Shown here in pieces: positions 42,870 through 55,510 of a stretch of DNA of 64,000 nt. The DNA comes from Trametopsis cervina (lineage: Eukaryota; Basidiomycota; Agaricomycetes; Polyporales; Irpicaceae). The notes under the pieces were generated by a model. The model had not been told where the DNA came from. It did no database searches and saw nothing but the letters and a program-made list of their open reading frames with translations. The stretch spans positions 1,130,905-1,194,904 of the forward strand of contig MU278350.1 of assembly GCA_022385755.1 (NCBI GenBank), read 5' to 3'. The translations under genes and the position numbers were made by a program. Each line of letters begins with the position of its first letter. Within the stretch, counting starts at the first letter, position 1.

Positions 42870-45800
42870 TTAGTGCAGAGCGGGTACTGTTCGTCGTCGG
42901 AGAGGTCGTGTAACGTCCCTGACGATGCGCAGCCAGGTTGTTGATTTCTCGATTTCGGCCAAGGCGTATTCGATTCGTCTCTCGATTTTGTGGGTCAACA
43001 AAGACCGAAGTTGAGCAGGGTCCTCATCGTCGCCATCGGCAAGGGTGGAAGAAAAGGAAATGACGGAGGACTTGGGGGAGACGTTTGTAGGCGGTCGGGG
43101 GAAGACCAGCTGGCTGTCACGAGGGGAGGAGGGTATGGTGATAGGAGGGAACTCGATGAACGCAGCTCCGGTGCGTTCGTCCGAGCGCAGGGAGGACTCC
43201 ATATCGAGACTGGGAGCAGCGGAGAACTGTCGGGCAAGGCGAGTGCGTTCGAGCGTGTTCATGTGTTTCTGTGATAGTATAAGGTCAATCACAGCCTACA
43301 GTATTAGTGTGAATACGTACCTGCAAGATGGCGTTCAGCATCGAGCCAGCTTGTGAGATGTAGCGCGTAGCCGATGTCAAGTTACGTTCGGAGATGGCTA
43401 AAGATTCACGAATGCGAGCGAGATCGGCACGTGCGACGAAGACAGCCCTCGTCTCTGCAACCGATAGCTCGGCCATGACTGGCTTCTTCTTTTCCGGATG
43501 GGCGACTACGAGGGTGCTGTTCTTTTCGTCGAGCTCTTGGATCAAGGGCATCTTCGGCGAGGGTTCAACGAACTTCTTCTTAAACCACGCCTTCACCTTC
43601 GATGCGCTGCTTCTGGCCCAGTCCTTCTCTACTTGCGATGGTGACGATGGCTTGTTCGCTGAGGGAGCACCTTTCCACGGCGTCGCCGGCATTGGAGAAC
43701 CACGACCAGTAACGGGTTGCAAACCGGTGGGTGAATGCTGACCAAGGTTTACCATGGACTTGACGGGTCGAAGGCTGCTGTGAGGCGGCATAAGCTGATG
43801 AGGAAGACGAGCGAAAGGGTCGACATCGAGTTCTATCACACTACGAGAGTCGCCAGAGTCCGACGATCCTTGGAGTGACTCGATGACGGAGGTTGTCTGG
43901 CTTCGTGTAGAGACTGCGGTTCGATCTGAGTCGTCAGAGTCGGTCGTACGGCGGCGATCTGGGGCGTCCCAAACGCGTTCGATTGCCAGTAGGCGTGCGC
44001 ACGCTTTGCCCTCGTTCTCGCTGGTCAGCTCCGAAACGAAGGACTGCTGTCCTACGAATTTCGTGTTGAGCGTGCTGAGCTCCCCTCTGGCTTCTGCCAC
44101 GCGGTCCGCCATGTGCTTTAGAAGATCTGCACCCATGCTGCGCGTTTCCTCGATGAGATCTTCAAACGATTGGGTATTGGGCAGTTCCTGATCGGCCGAG
44201 CTCTGTCTAGCCAGCGATCGTAGATTGTCAACGATATTCTGCGGAAGAGTGGCACGTTCGAATTCGGTGAGCGCGGGCTCGTAGGTGTCCCTGGCGCTCT
44301 TCGTAGCGGAGCCCCATCGGTCTTGGAAGTCCAAGCTGGTGTGCGTCGCGACTGTCTGGACTGATACAATGGATGGCTTGATCGTTCGCGCTGAAGCTGC
44401 TGAGGTGCTGCGAGCTTGTTCAACGTTAGGGCCGAACGCAGACCTGAAAAGCGGGTTCGCGACCTCCAGAGCAGTGAGACTAATAGTATGTCAATATACG
44501 CCGTCGATAAGGAGCTCGAAACATGACGCACCCTCTGGAGTTGCGAAGCTCACGGACAGCGCCTGTAGTATCGCAAGCTAGCAAAGCCATCAAAACCTCT
44601 ATACTCTGTCCGTGCTCAGCAGCAACGTGGATACAAGTCTCAAGGTCTTCGTTTCTTGCAGAGAGAGGAGCTCGTAGGTCGACTACCATGTGCCAAACAA
44701 ATGCTTGGATGGAGGATGATGTAGAGCCTCGTGTACTGCGGGCGAGGATGTGAAGCGGGGTGCCTTGGCCAGACCGTGAATATAAGCTCATGTCTGCACC
44801 CGCCCGGTACAGCATATCGAGCACCGTTGGAGACGGGCTGTCTTGTGATGCGCAATGGTGGATAGCGCTCCAGCCATCAGCGTCGGGGTAGTTTACAAGG
44901 TAAGGAGTCGAAGAAGTGGAAGATGACGTGGAGGGAGCAAATAGGAAGGAGTACAACTGCTGTACATCTGTCGTTTTTATACATGAGACGAGGCGACTGG
45001 TCGATTGCTGTAGTTCTCGTTTGGATAGCTGCAGCGAGAGTTTTGGATGACATGTGATATGAGGTGGAGCTGCCAGCAGCTCGTCAAGTTCAGGGTGTGG
45101 CTGAGAGAGGTTCCGCCGATTATGTTCAACCTGCATGGGAAAGTTAGCGCAGGCAGATATGAAGACAGCGTCTACGCACGATAGTCTCACGCGCACGATG
45201 TCGGCGGAGCGCACTTTCACACAGCCATAACACTTGAGGGTGGCGTAGTGCTTGTTGTATCGACGTGCGGTGGTTGACATCTCGGAAGTCAGGTCGAGCA
45301 CCATGTGTAAGCTGGAGTCTTGCTTAGATAGCACGAGTGACGATATCCAATGAACACATACCAAGGACTGCACAACGGCCGTGTTGCCGTCGCGCGCAGC
45401 ATCTAAGCCTCGATGTTAGTCGAGCGAGGTCCTCAAGGAATCATCAACTTACACATCAACGGCGTCGCCCCTAACGCGTCCATTCCGTCCACTGCCACCA
45501 ACCCAGATGATTCATCCAACAGCATCTTGACCACTTGGGGAATGTTGAGCCAAGCAGCGAGACCTAACGGTGTCACGCCATGCATGGACAACTGAGGCGC
45601 ATTCAACGCGTATAGTGATATCTTGTCAGATGTAAGCAGGATCTTGAGTATACGCAGACGCGTTGGAAGAGAGTACGACGCGTCGGATACGTCAACCTCA
45701 TTCCATCTAGATTCTCAGTTAAGCTGGAGACCTCAGTCTTAAGGAGCAAGTACTATGGACGTTACCTTTCGCCTGCGAGCGTACATCCTATTACTGACCG

Positions 45801-45944
45801 TCCGGATGCATCGAGAGCGTTTACATCGGCACCTGACAATATTGCCTGAAGTACAGCGGCCTCATCTGCCCTCGTGGCAGCGTCGAGCAGAGATAGTGAT
45901 ACAGGTTCCCCAATATGTCCAGGGAGAATATGTCTGGAAGACAT
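42870..45944 (-). CDS. Large ankyrin-repeat protein with C-terminal helical region
   Basis: A probable protein-interaction scaffold of unknown role. Seven minus-strand exons (45944-45766, 45706-45453, 45402-45362, 45311-45180, 45130-44532, 44479-43321, 43268-42870) keep frame and give 920 residues. Ankyrin units in the first 350 residues include SLLDAATRADEAAVLQAILS, GVTPLGLAAWLNIPQVVKML, YAARDGNTAVVQSLLTHGA, DADGWSAIHHCASQDSPSPT, QGTPLHILAR and ETCIHVAAEHGQSIEVLMAL. The rest is predicted helical or coiled (RWGSATKSARDTYEPALTEF; AEARGELSTLNTKFV; RADLARIRESLAISERNLT) around a Ser/Pro-rich linker and a basic patch (KVKAWFKKKFVEPSP). The spacing of charged helices hints at a BAR-like or coiled-coil dimer, which is inference. 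Confidence 0.8.
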
Positions 45945-46902
45945 GGCGAGTATGCCTCAGGTAAGAGTACAGAGTCCAGAGCACAAGTCCAAGTAGTATG
46001 CGAAGATGTCGTATAAGAGTCCGTGTCAATGACCTTTACCCAGGATGTACAACTAGATGCCGCGCGGGAAACTTTGAAGTGTTGACAGAGCCTGGAATGT
46101 GAAGCATACTTATATTCCCAGAGAACGGTAGAAGGGTCGGAAAGTTGGCACACGAGGCCGTCATTCAAGACCATCAGAACGCCCTGAGACGCTCCCCACG
46201 ACAGCAATTCGACACCTCGAGGCTAAGATGCGGGACATTCTTCCGATGTGACAATACTGCAGCTTGGTTGCCGGCGATGGTGGCATAATTCGGAGAATAA
46301 AGAAAAAAAATGCTTGGGGCGGGAGGCATGCCATTGAACATTGTACCATTGCACGCGGGAGAGAACATAGTGCAAGTGACCCAAACATCGCCAAACATCG
46401 CACATTGCGCTTCCGGCTGTATAGACGCTGGTCCTCGTGGCTACCTCGCGGCGATGTCTGTCATTTTCACGCGAGTTGTCAGCCAAGATGAAGGTTTGAA
46501 ACCCAAGACAACATACGCCGACGGAGCTGACCAGTCTTATTCGCGTATATTGACAGTACTACTGAATGCTGTGATGCTAATGGATAGGAATTGACTGCAA
46601 TAAGTATAGTAATGAGATATGGACGTGAGGGGCGTGCGATGCATTCGTTACATATGGGGGACTATAGACTACAGAATAAAGGATGCAGGTTTGGGAGCGA
46701 GTTGGGAAATGGTTCGTCTGAAGCGTCCATGACGGTGCTTCTAGTTCGCTTCTGCCAATTTCGTGACGTACAAACTGAGATTGATGCCGTTATTATCGCT
46801 CATCGATGCCGAAATTGCCAGGAAGGGTGATCAAGCCAGTTTGGGGGAACAGCCACCACGGGAGTTGAGGTGGAACACTGATGTAGCTGCCGCACCCGTG
46901 GC
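45945..46902. other. Spacer between ankyrin gene start and MEX67 stop
   Basis: 958 bp. A minus-strand frame continues upstream of the ankyrin start (45821-46207), but it is in a different frame, has no ankyrin signature and is rejected. A poly-A run lies at about 46303-46311. No gene is supported. Confidence 0.5.
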
Positions 46903-49359
46903 CTAGATATAGGCATCCCTAGCAAGTGTCCCCTGTGGTGACGTTTGTGAGAGGCCCACATAGACGAAAGCCATAACGCATACCTTCACTTGTTCAAAGT
47001 TCGCGATGGCACGTTCGATTTCCCATCCATTGCCCTCAAGGCATTCAACAGCAAACCTGACATTGAGACCGGTCCGCTGACAAACTTGTAGTACAAGTGA
47101 TCGCTGGGGCTCGGGCTACCAATAGATACGCGTGCATCAATAAATGATAATACCGGCAAGACAAGATCAACATCGGGAATGTAAAATACTCACTATCGAT
47201 GCCAGTGCCTGGTGCAGAGATGCTTGAGCTTCTGGTGTCAACACAGCCGCAGATGATCCTGAATCGGTCGAAGCAGGAATCTCTCCGGCTTGAACACGCA
47301 GAGGGCCTGGTTCCCACGCGGTGTGGTTTGAATAGGCTCGAACGACAAGCTGGTCTGATAGAATCATTACATCCCAGCCGCTTTGCTTTGCTCTACAGAC
47401 AAGAAGACAGTTGAAATATCTCCAAAGAGTACCTTTAAGGACTTGAAACTCACCGAGAGCCTTCTGGCGCAGGTGCTAGCATGAACGAACGATCAAAGGA
47501 TCTGATTCCTTCAGTTGGCACTGATAAAATTCCCGCATGTGATTAGCGGAGATTGCAGAAGGAGTCTAAGATTAACGTACATTCGGTGAATTGTCCATGG
47601 ATAGTCATGAAGAGCGCCATGCCATCGCCATGACTGACCGGCCAGGCATCAACGCAGAATTTTTCAGGAGAGCCAGCGACGTCGTGCCGCGTACTAGGGA
47701 GGTTAGCCATCGCCTTGACGGCTTCTTCGCTGCCCACGTGAAGAGACTTCTCCATTTTCTCAACATTTCCTCCCATGCGACTGAGATTTCTTGATCCTCC
47801 GTTCCCACCATTCAGCCACGGTGCCCACTCGAGTTTCTTCTGGTTGGGCATTTCTTTCGAATGATGGTAACCCTCTATTCGAGCACGTGCAGGTATTCCA
47901 GTATTTGCAGAGAAGGAGAATGTCGCAGACGGATGATATGCGTCTATGAGCGCGGAACGCTGATTATCGTAAAGAGGAAAAAAGCTACACATGCTACTTA
48001 GCACATCCATGGCGGACAGAGTTGCTGCAGTACTTGGACTTACTGCATGAGAAAGTTGCTGATCAAGTTGCCGTCTACGCCAGTGACGAAGGAAGGCATC
48101 ATATCTGAGGGGAAAGAAGAGCTCCCTGAACGCAGCTTGGAGGGCACCGAAGCAGAAGTTGAGGCCAGAGGTACATCGAAAGCGATTTTTACCACCGGTT
48201 CCTGATCAAGCATCTCCAACGACGGAAAACGACGGGCGACCTCGCTGAAGAAGAAGAGTTCAGAACCAGAGCGGAACACGACTGGCATGACGCACGTTTT
48301 ATATTTCTCCACGCGGTTATTCTGATATTCGAGTTCGCGTATAGGGTTTCCCTTCAGTATCAATTCCCGCAGATGCTCCAGCTTTCCCCTCCGCCCGGAT
48401 ATATAATCCAAATCCTTCCATACCCTAAGGTTGTTGTCTTCAAGTGACAGATTGGCGAGCCTGGGAAGATAATGGGAGAGTGTGGTTATAAAGATTGCAC
48501 TGCCGAGTCCATTATGCGCGAGGGATATGGTTTGAACCTGTGAAAGCGACAAAGTGAGCTGTTTGTGGCGTTCGCTCATAGCGTGATGTGTACTTCAGGC
48601 TTCAGTTGTCCTGCTATCTTGAAGATGACAGCAGCTTCCTTTGATGACGACCCTGGAGCCCCGGGAGGAGTCATTCTGTTCTTTATAATGTACTCATCCT
48701 CGAGCATGCGCTGTACACACACTACCATTAGAACATGTAAATCGAGCATTGATATATCACTAACCTCCAGGTTCAAGAAGCGCAGTTCGGGATTCCATCG
48801 TTTGTTGACGAAGTTCCGCCAGTGTTCAATGACTTTTAAAGAACGAGGGGATTGATCGCCATTGAGCGAAATGGCATTCCTACGCACCCTACCCACCGCC
48901 GAGGCCTTCGATGCACCCTTGATAGCTATGCCTGCGTTACCGGAGCCAGCAGCGAGGCGGGCAGCAACCTTTCAAAGGGAGGAAATGGAGAGGGCGACGG
49001 AGCGGCGGGGAGTGGCCAAATGAACAATGTAAGCGAGGTGCAACTTGGTAAACATAACAAGAAGAGAACCCGACGCGTGCAAGGGGCTCTTCCTAAACTG
49101 AAGGTGAGAATAGCAAGGTCATATTTACCATAGGACTACGATTCGATGAACCGGGTTGATCTTTGCCTATCAACGCCTCTATGGCGCGAGGACGATTCGA
49201 TGACCGGGTCTTGTGGCCGGTCGTTTTATGATGTCCCTTTCGACCTCCAGGCTTGTCTGACACATCTCTCATACGCTCATCCTGGTCCATAAGTCCCGCT
49301 TTACGAAAGGCGTTCGCGACAATTGTGCGACTTCCCGTAGGTGCATCCGAGCTAAGCAT
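46903..49359 (-). CDS. MEX67: mRNA export receptor Mex67/NXF1
   Basis: Carries mRNPs through nuclear pores as a heterodimer with Mtr2/NXT1. Ten minus-strand exons: 49359-49129, 48968-48765, 48710-48594, 48537-48296, 48244-48044, 47984-47581, 47520-47454, 47392-47194, 47115-46984, 46932-46903; 608 residues. Order: basic N-terminus ([20 protein letters not shown]), LRR domain ([79 protein letters not shown]), NTF2-like domain ([40 protein letters not shown]), and a C-terminal UBA/TAP-C domain ([34 protein letters not shown]) binding FG repeats. All junction phases agree. An alternative start at 49377 adds six residues. Confidence 0.95.
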
Positions 49360-49987
49360 CGGAACGACAAAAGACAAGAGACGAGGGAAAGTGCTGTGGA
49401 CCTGATATTCGGAGTGGTGGCGGAGATACTAGATGCTAAACTCCCTAGCAAAAGCTTTGGAGGGACTTCGCCGAGATGATGGATGTGGTTATGGAAGACT
49501 TGGGAGAAGATGAGAGTAAGGTAAAGACGTTCAGCGGGCCCGGCAGTCCAAACGGCGAGTCACGTCACCGTCACGCATTGTGTGACGGATGGTGTCACGA
49601 GCGTACAACAGAGACAAAATGGCACCCGCTGGTCACACTCCGTCACATTTGGGTCCCGAACCATCTCGATGGCTGAGGCAGTCCGTCGGTCGCATAAGCT
49701 TGAGATTTGCCACGTTATGAGACTTCCAGTCATGAATAGAGCTATATACAGTATTTCGGACCGATTTCATGCTGGAAGAGATAGTACAATCGGTAAGTGC
49801 AATGCGTCGCGGTTGTCACAGCGCGACTACGAAACGGGTCGTTTAGCAGCGGCAGAGTTTCCCACGGCATTTCTTGGTCTACCCTCGAAAACTGTTACTG
49901 GGCTGTGGACTCGGAGGCCTTCCGTGGTTTTATTCGACCATTAAATCTGCGCTTGTCGCTTCGTGCTCAACCTCCCCGAAAATTATT
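49360..49987. promoter_or_regulatory. Divergent upstream region of MEX67 and SANT gene with CGTCAC cluster
   Basis: 628 bp between divergent start codons. Between 49557 and 49650 the word CGTCAC or its complement GTGACG occurs about four times, including a perfect CCGTCAC/GTGACGG inverted pair at 49568-49588. TGACG is the core of CRE/ATF-type bZIP sites, so this cluster may be regulatory. That is inference; the function is untested. Confidence 0.5.
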
Positions 49988-52210
49988 ATGGAACAGCAGT
50001 ACTATCAACCGCTGTCCGCCGCTCTTTCTCATCCTCTCACTCACAACCGTTCACCACAACCTCCCTTTGCGTCGGCTTATGGATCTCACTCTCAGCCACC
50101 AACGTCCAATGGGGCTCAGCACAACCAACGCGAAGAAGAGGAAGAAGACGACGATGACGACGAGGTCGTAGAGGAAGAACTGGACCACCACCATTCTCCA
50201 AGCGTTCAGTCGTCTCCTCGAACGTCCGCAACGCATCCGACGAAGCCTGTACCGTAAGTTCTCATCATCTGATGACCGCAGCATTACGATCATGTCTTTA
50301 CGTGGGAGATTTGTTTACATAGTACTGCTGCTTCAACGAGCGTCCCCATTCAGTACGGTGGTCAACCGCAGGCTGCAGCCCGCGACGACTCCGACCAAAC
50401 CGCTGAGGATGGCAAACGCAAACCAGGCAGACCTCGCGGTTCACGAAATCGCAAACCTAGAGCCCCCACGGGCACAACACCTAAAGCTCCAGCAAACTCG
50501 CAACATCCGGGGTTTTATCAGTATCCTCCTGCTCCCGGCGGCGCTGCTGCCACTCAGAACCAACAGTTCTACGAGTTTCAGTGGCGCGCTTTAAACCTCT
50601 GCTCAGAGTTCTACAATGCTGCTGAGGAGCTCATTGTGAGTATCGAATCTTTCGCGCAGTTCGCTTCCGCTAATTTCAATGTATTGCAGAAAGCGGCCCC
50701 TCCTATAGTCATTGCGCAATGTTATATGTCTGGACCTGCCGTCAAGGTCGATCCTTTGGGAATGATTGGAGACGCCAAGCGCGTTTGCGATACTTTGGTA
50801 TTTGTTTCTGACATTACATGTTTCTTCACGCCACTAAGTCCTAGTCAGCTCGCCAATCCCAGTCAACTCGCTGGTCAACCTCCGCCAGCTCCTCCTGCGT
50901 ACACTCCCCTGCCCGGTTATGGGGCTATGCAACCGCCAGCGCCTCCTGGAACAGCTCCTGCCCAAACGACGACGCCCGCTGGCACAGTGATTAATAATCC
51001 ACAGTCATTCGTAATGCCCCTTGGTCCAGCTGCCATCCCTCCACCTGGATATCCTCAGCCTTTCTATCATGCCCCATACCCCCCCGCACCAGGAGCCCGC
51101 TACCCGACCGCGCCCTACTACTCTTACCCTCCGCAGGCTACATATTACTCTTCCCCAGCTCAACCTGCACAAACAAGTAATACTCCGACACCTGCGCCGG
51201 TTCCTGCGCCAGCGCCAGCGCCTACACCAGTCCCCGCCCCAGCTCCTGTCCAAGCCCCTCCGCCACCAGCGCCTGCGCCAGTCCCTGGTCCCAGCTCAAT
51301 ACCGGCACCGGCACCAGTTGCAGCACCTGCGCCCACAGCTACTGCGCCATCTACACCAGCGATCCCTCCAACGCCGGCTCCGGCGTCCGGTCTGTCCGCA
51401 TTCAACGCGGCGACAGGCAACGCAGCCCCAGGCGGTACGCAGGGTGCCTGGTCCGACGAGGAAACCGAGAGACTCAAGAAGATTGCGGAGCAGAGTCGCG
51501 ATCACAATTTACAGAACAAGGGTGAGATAGATTGGGATTGGGTGGTGGGTGTTTGGGGGCAAAGTAGAACAAGGTAAGTCGCTTATTCTTTGTTTTGATA
51601 TTCTCTTTCTGTCAAACTTTCCGAGCCTAGCTAACGCACCCTGTCTAGGCACCAAATACTGCTCAAAGCCACATCTCTTGGTCTAAAGGAAAGCACAACT
51701 CGTGGGCAGAAGAGGCGACGAGAGGCTGATGGATCTTCTGAACATCCCGCGCGTAATCCTCCGCCCCCTTCGCCCGTATCTGTGCATCCGGGTCCGCCAA
51801 TGATGAGCCATATGACTGTCACTTCTCCCGCACAGAGTTCCACACCACCGTCCGTCAACGCATCTCCTGCAGCTCAGCCAATGCGGCCGCCGACATCGGT
51901 AGCACCATCCTCAGTCCTGAATACACCACGAGCTCAAAATGCGCCGAAACCAAATATACCCTGGCCTATGCCTACACTTGCAGCTAATACGCCTTCACCA
52001 GTTATGGCTCATAATCACATCGAGCAAGCCAATTACTATAACCGGCACCCGACTCAAAACACGACCTATGGGTCCAATATGTCGTCTGCGACAAGTTCGA
52101 CCGCTGCCTTCCGACCTCAATCTCAATCTTCTCACGGAAATGCCCCAACCACGCATCACCCGTACATGTACAGACCCAACGGCTCAGACAACACTTCGGG
52201 GCGTAGATGA
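49988..52210 (+). CDS. AT-hook and SANT/Myb-like, Pro/Ala-rich nuclear protein
   Basis: Probably a chromatin or transcription factor; no close named family recognised. Exons 49988-50253, 50323-50635, 50690-50797, 50849-51573 and 51649-52210 give 657 residues. An acidic run (REEEEEDDDDDEVVEEE) comes first, then an AT-hook-like basic motif (GKRKPGRPRGSRNRKPRAP). A central Pro/Ala repeat region follows (many APAPTPVP-type units, about residues 350-450). The SANT/Myb-like helix set is GAWSDEETERLKKIAEQSR then GEIDWDWVVGVWGQSRTRHQ. The C-terminus is Ser/Pro/Asn-rich. The next gene downstream is the same strand and also SANT-like. Confidence 0.78.
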
Positions 52211-52541
52211 GGGCTCTCTAGCAAGTCTTACGTTTCCTTATCCTACTCCTTCCCGGGTTTATGGACCCTAATTCGGGAGATTGGATCAAGCATGCATTGT
52301 TTTTTCTCCAGGGATATATAGCTTGTCATAATACATCGTCACATCTTTATCCGCATTACTCTCTCGTCTCTTGCTGTAACCGTAGTTTCCAAGCCAAGTC
52401 CATGACTAGGTCCACATGTACTACCCTGGCTTTCATGTTTCTGTAGAGTTAAGACGTAACATTATTAACTTACAATGGACTTGTATCCTGCAACAATACC
52501 TTTCCCGCGTTGATGCTACTGCAATTTGCCTGCATACCGCC
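52211..52541. other. Spacer between the two SANT-like genes
   Basis: 331 bp with 3' UTR of the first gene and promoter of the second. An ATG at 52475 opens a frame that stops after 12 codons, which would act as an upstream ORF if transcribed. Confidence 0.45.
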
Positions 52542-54760
52542 ATGACCTACAGGCGTCAGGCACTAGACGAACCAGTCCGACTCCCACGAGCGTCTCCTCC
52601 TGGTCCCGTCGCAATCCAATCCGCCCACCAGGCCGCTGCCTTTGCTAATCTGCCAGATGTCCATTCAGAGGTGGGTGACTACCTTGACAGCCTACTTTTA
52701 ACCTAAGAGGCATATCTTGCAGTGAACTGGCCCCAGGTGGGACGACGAGTGGACCAGGGTTGGGTGTCGCGAACGGATTGCCCGTGCCAGGTTCCGCAGT
52801 GAACCAAACTGCAGGAACCGCTCAGGTTCAGGTCAGTATGCGTTTGCAACTTTGCCGTTCATTTGAATGTGGTATGACAACTTTACGATATCGATGTGCT
52901 AATAAGTTCTGCGTGCTTTGCAGCACCACCCGAACCATAACCCGCATGACCCTTATGCGAATTATGCACCTTACCCAGGCGTCGTGCCCTACAATGCGCC
53001 CTACGCCAGCTCCTCCTCGACTCCATTTTATCTCCATCCCTCTCAGGCCCATCCTAGCTCAAATGATCCACATCAACAACACGGTGAGCCCTCGCAGCAT
53101 CCTGGACTCGCCGACCTAGGAGATCAGCAGCAGCAAAACCACCATGGCTCGCAACACACGCACCTTCCAGAAGTGAGCCGTCAAGAACCGATACACAGTC
53201 CGGAACACGCTCAGCACTCCCAGCCGCCTTATCATTCTCCGGCAGACACTTCCCCACAAGACTTATCGCCGTCTTCGCCATCAGGAACGCCTAACACCGC
53301 GAAGCGGGGGCCACCAACCAGCGCTGGGTCACTGGAAGACCAAACCCCTGCGCAGAAAAAGCGCAAACAGCGAGCTGAGCATGGCGATGGCATAAGAGAG
53401 GACACTGACCTCGGGCCCGCCGGTGGTGCAAAACACTGGACCGATGAGGAGAAGTCAAAGTTGTTCCATTGGATGTTGACGGACGAAGACCGATGGGAAG
53501 CATTTGGTACGAAAATGAACACCATATTTCGTGAGGTAAGTCACGTTACTACTGTGTGGGATACTGGCGATAACGCTGCCGTGTACGATTAGGGTGCCTC
53601 ATCTTTGTTCAATTCGCGAAAGACGTTTACGGCCCTCAAGTCATGTTATCATCGTAACCTGGATGTCTTCAAGCAAATCTACGCTTTTGAAGCGTTTCTT
53701 GCGAGATCTCCTACCGTGACTCGCCCAGAGTCCGGAACTCCGCCCTCTCCGTCTTCGACTTCCGAAGTATTGGGCCAGCGAGAGTTACAAGAAATTGCTG
53801 ACGAACCTGTACCATTGGTCTTCTCGACGCCAGCTCATCGACAGGGCTTCCTCGAACGGAAACTGGATGCTGCTCGGAGTCTCAATGTGCCGGTAGGAAA
53901 TCTGACTACCAGAGTCCTTGATCACTGGCAGGAAATGGGCTGGTATATGCTGTTCAAGAAGCGCTTCCGAGAAGACCCCACAACAGGCCTCCCCATCCCT
54001 CGTTACCTATCTTCTCGTAAGAGAGAGGTGCAGGCTTCGCCTGGTATGCCCTCATTTGTCTTATTCTCTCTTTGAAATAACACTAACCAAGACACACGAA
54101 GACGGCCGCATGGAAGAAGACGAAGAGGGAGATAATGGTACTACGAGCACACAACCATCCTTGGATGCTCTTACCGACGCGCAACGTCGCCATCTGGACT
54201 CCAGCGACTGCCTTATACCACCACCCTTTCCTAATCAACCAATAATGTCTCGTGGGACAAGCGCGGCTCACCGCTCACAACGACCGACCCCTCCCCCCTC
54301 GACACCATCTGTCCCGTCTTTTGTTTCTGCATCACCTCATTCCAATGTATCCCCACAAGCTCCACCGTATTCGTACCCTCCTCCGCCTGGCTCAATACCA
54401 TTCTACCCACCGCCTCCTGCCCCACCAGGAGACTATCATCCTGCACAACTAATTCAACAACAGCTTCACCTTCAAGCGCAGACTGCCCAAGCGCTGACAC
54501 ATCTAACGAGCATGACACAAACCTTGCTTAGCACTTGCACGACCTTGACTGAGCTCATTCGCGCTCAAACGGAGGACAACAAAGTGCAGACGGAACTGAT
54601 GAAGAAAAGAGAGGAAAGAGATGAAGCTGCGGCCCTCTCCTCCACGCCTGGGAATGAAAGCCAGCGTGCGGCCCTTGCCACAGACATGCTATCCAATCCT
54701 CGAGCACCGGAAGAGATCAAGAAGCTTGCTGCAGACTATCTAAAAAGATTGTTTCAATGA
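52542..54760 (+). CDS. SANT/Myb-like, His/Gln/Pro-rich nuclear protein
   Basis: A second putative chromatin or transcription factor. Model: 52542-52674, 52737-52831, 52924-53535, 53593-54043, 54102-54760; 649 residues. The first junction is the least certain, chosen because it alone keeps the frame open into GTTSGPGLGVANGLPVPG. A nuclear-signal-like AQKKRKQR precedes the SANT-like domain (GAKHWTDEEKSKLFHWMLTD, EDRWEAFGTKMNTIF, then RKTFTALKSCYHRNLDVFKQ), which is split by an intron. The C-terminus contains a Pro/Tyr/Ser-rich stretch and a long helix (LIQQQLHLQAQTAQALTHLT; LIRAQTEDNKVQTELMKKRE), likely a coiled coil. Confidence 0.72.
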
Positions 54761-55510
54761 TTGTATTTATTTATCACAGCTTTTACCCGGGTTTAATAAC
54801 GCCGTCCCAACCTGGGTCTTCTCTCTTAGTCAGTGGCCTTGTATTGTAGTATTGGCTCTTCTCTGAGGAGTTAAAGCGTACACTACGGCATAATTTGCGG
54901 TAATAAAGGTGAGCAGCCCCAGTCTCGAATTGTAGGTATTGCTCAGTTGCTGGAGTTTACAGTTTACATGTCTTGGACGTGCGAGTGCCACGGATACCCT
55001 CGGGTTTAAGATAACCAAAGCGACAGTGGCGTGAAATGATATGTACTGAACACAGCTGTTCTCTCAGGTGGCTGTCGGAAGAGCAGTCGGAAAGGGTCCT
55101 GCTGATGGTGAGTACGACATCCCTGACAGTTGCATCCAACAAACATTGGGCCGTACGCTATTTAGCATGGTATCGGGCAGACGAGAAGCCACGGTTTCCG
55201 AGCTTGGATGCTGGCGACTGCCCGCTGAAACACCGTTGTATTGCATCTTCTTCAAGCCACAAGAATATGTTTCCTTACGCGACACGGAACACAACGATTA
55301 GGACTGATAGTCTGACATTCTTCCGTATTCTCATGTCAGCAGGTGCACAGCAGGTGCCACGGATTTCCGCAAAGAATTCGGCAATTCTTGCATGAATGGA
55401 AGCGCGAGAACATATGCAAAACTTTCGGGGTTTGTTCTTCACTCCTACATACGTACATATACCACGACTTACAGGTAATTCGTCCCCTCATCCCCAAGTG
55501 CCAACTGCCA
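54761..55510. other. Spacer upstream of the first monooxygenase gene
   Basis: 750 bp without a supported gene. Frames here are short and unrecognised. A TATA-like stretch (ACATATACC) lies about 50 bases before the monooxygenase start. Confidence 0.45.

Noticed and set aside
45821..46207. Frame upstream of the ankyrin gene, possible extra N-terminal exon
   Set aside because: It overlaps ankyrin exon 1 in a different frame, and no junction joins it to the ankyrin reading frame. MSSRHILPGHIGEP is already a good start.
46223..46486. Several overlapping minus-strand frames in the MEX67-ankyrin spacer
   Set aside because: Three frames overlap the same bases and none has a domain; typical chance openness.
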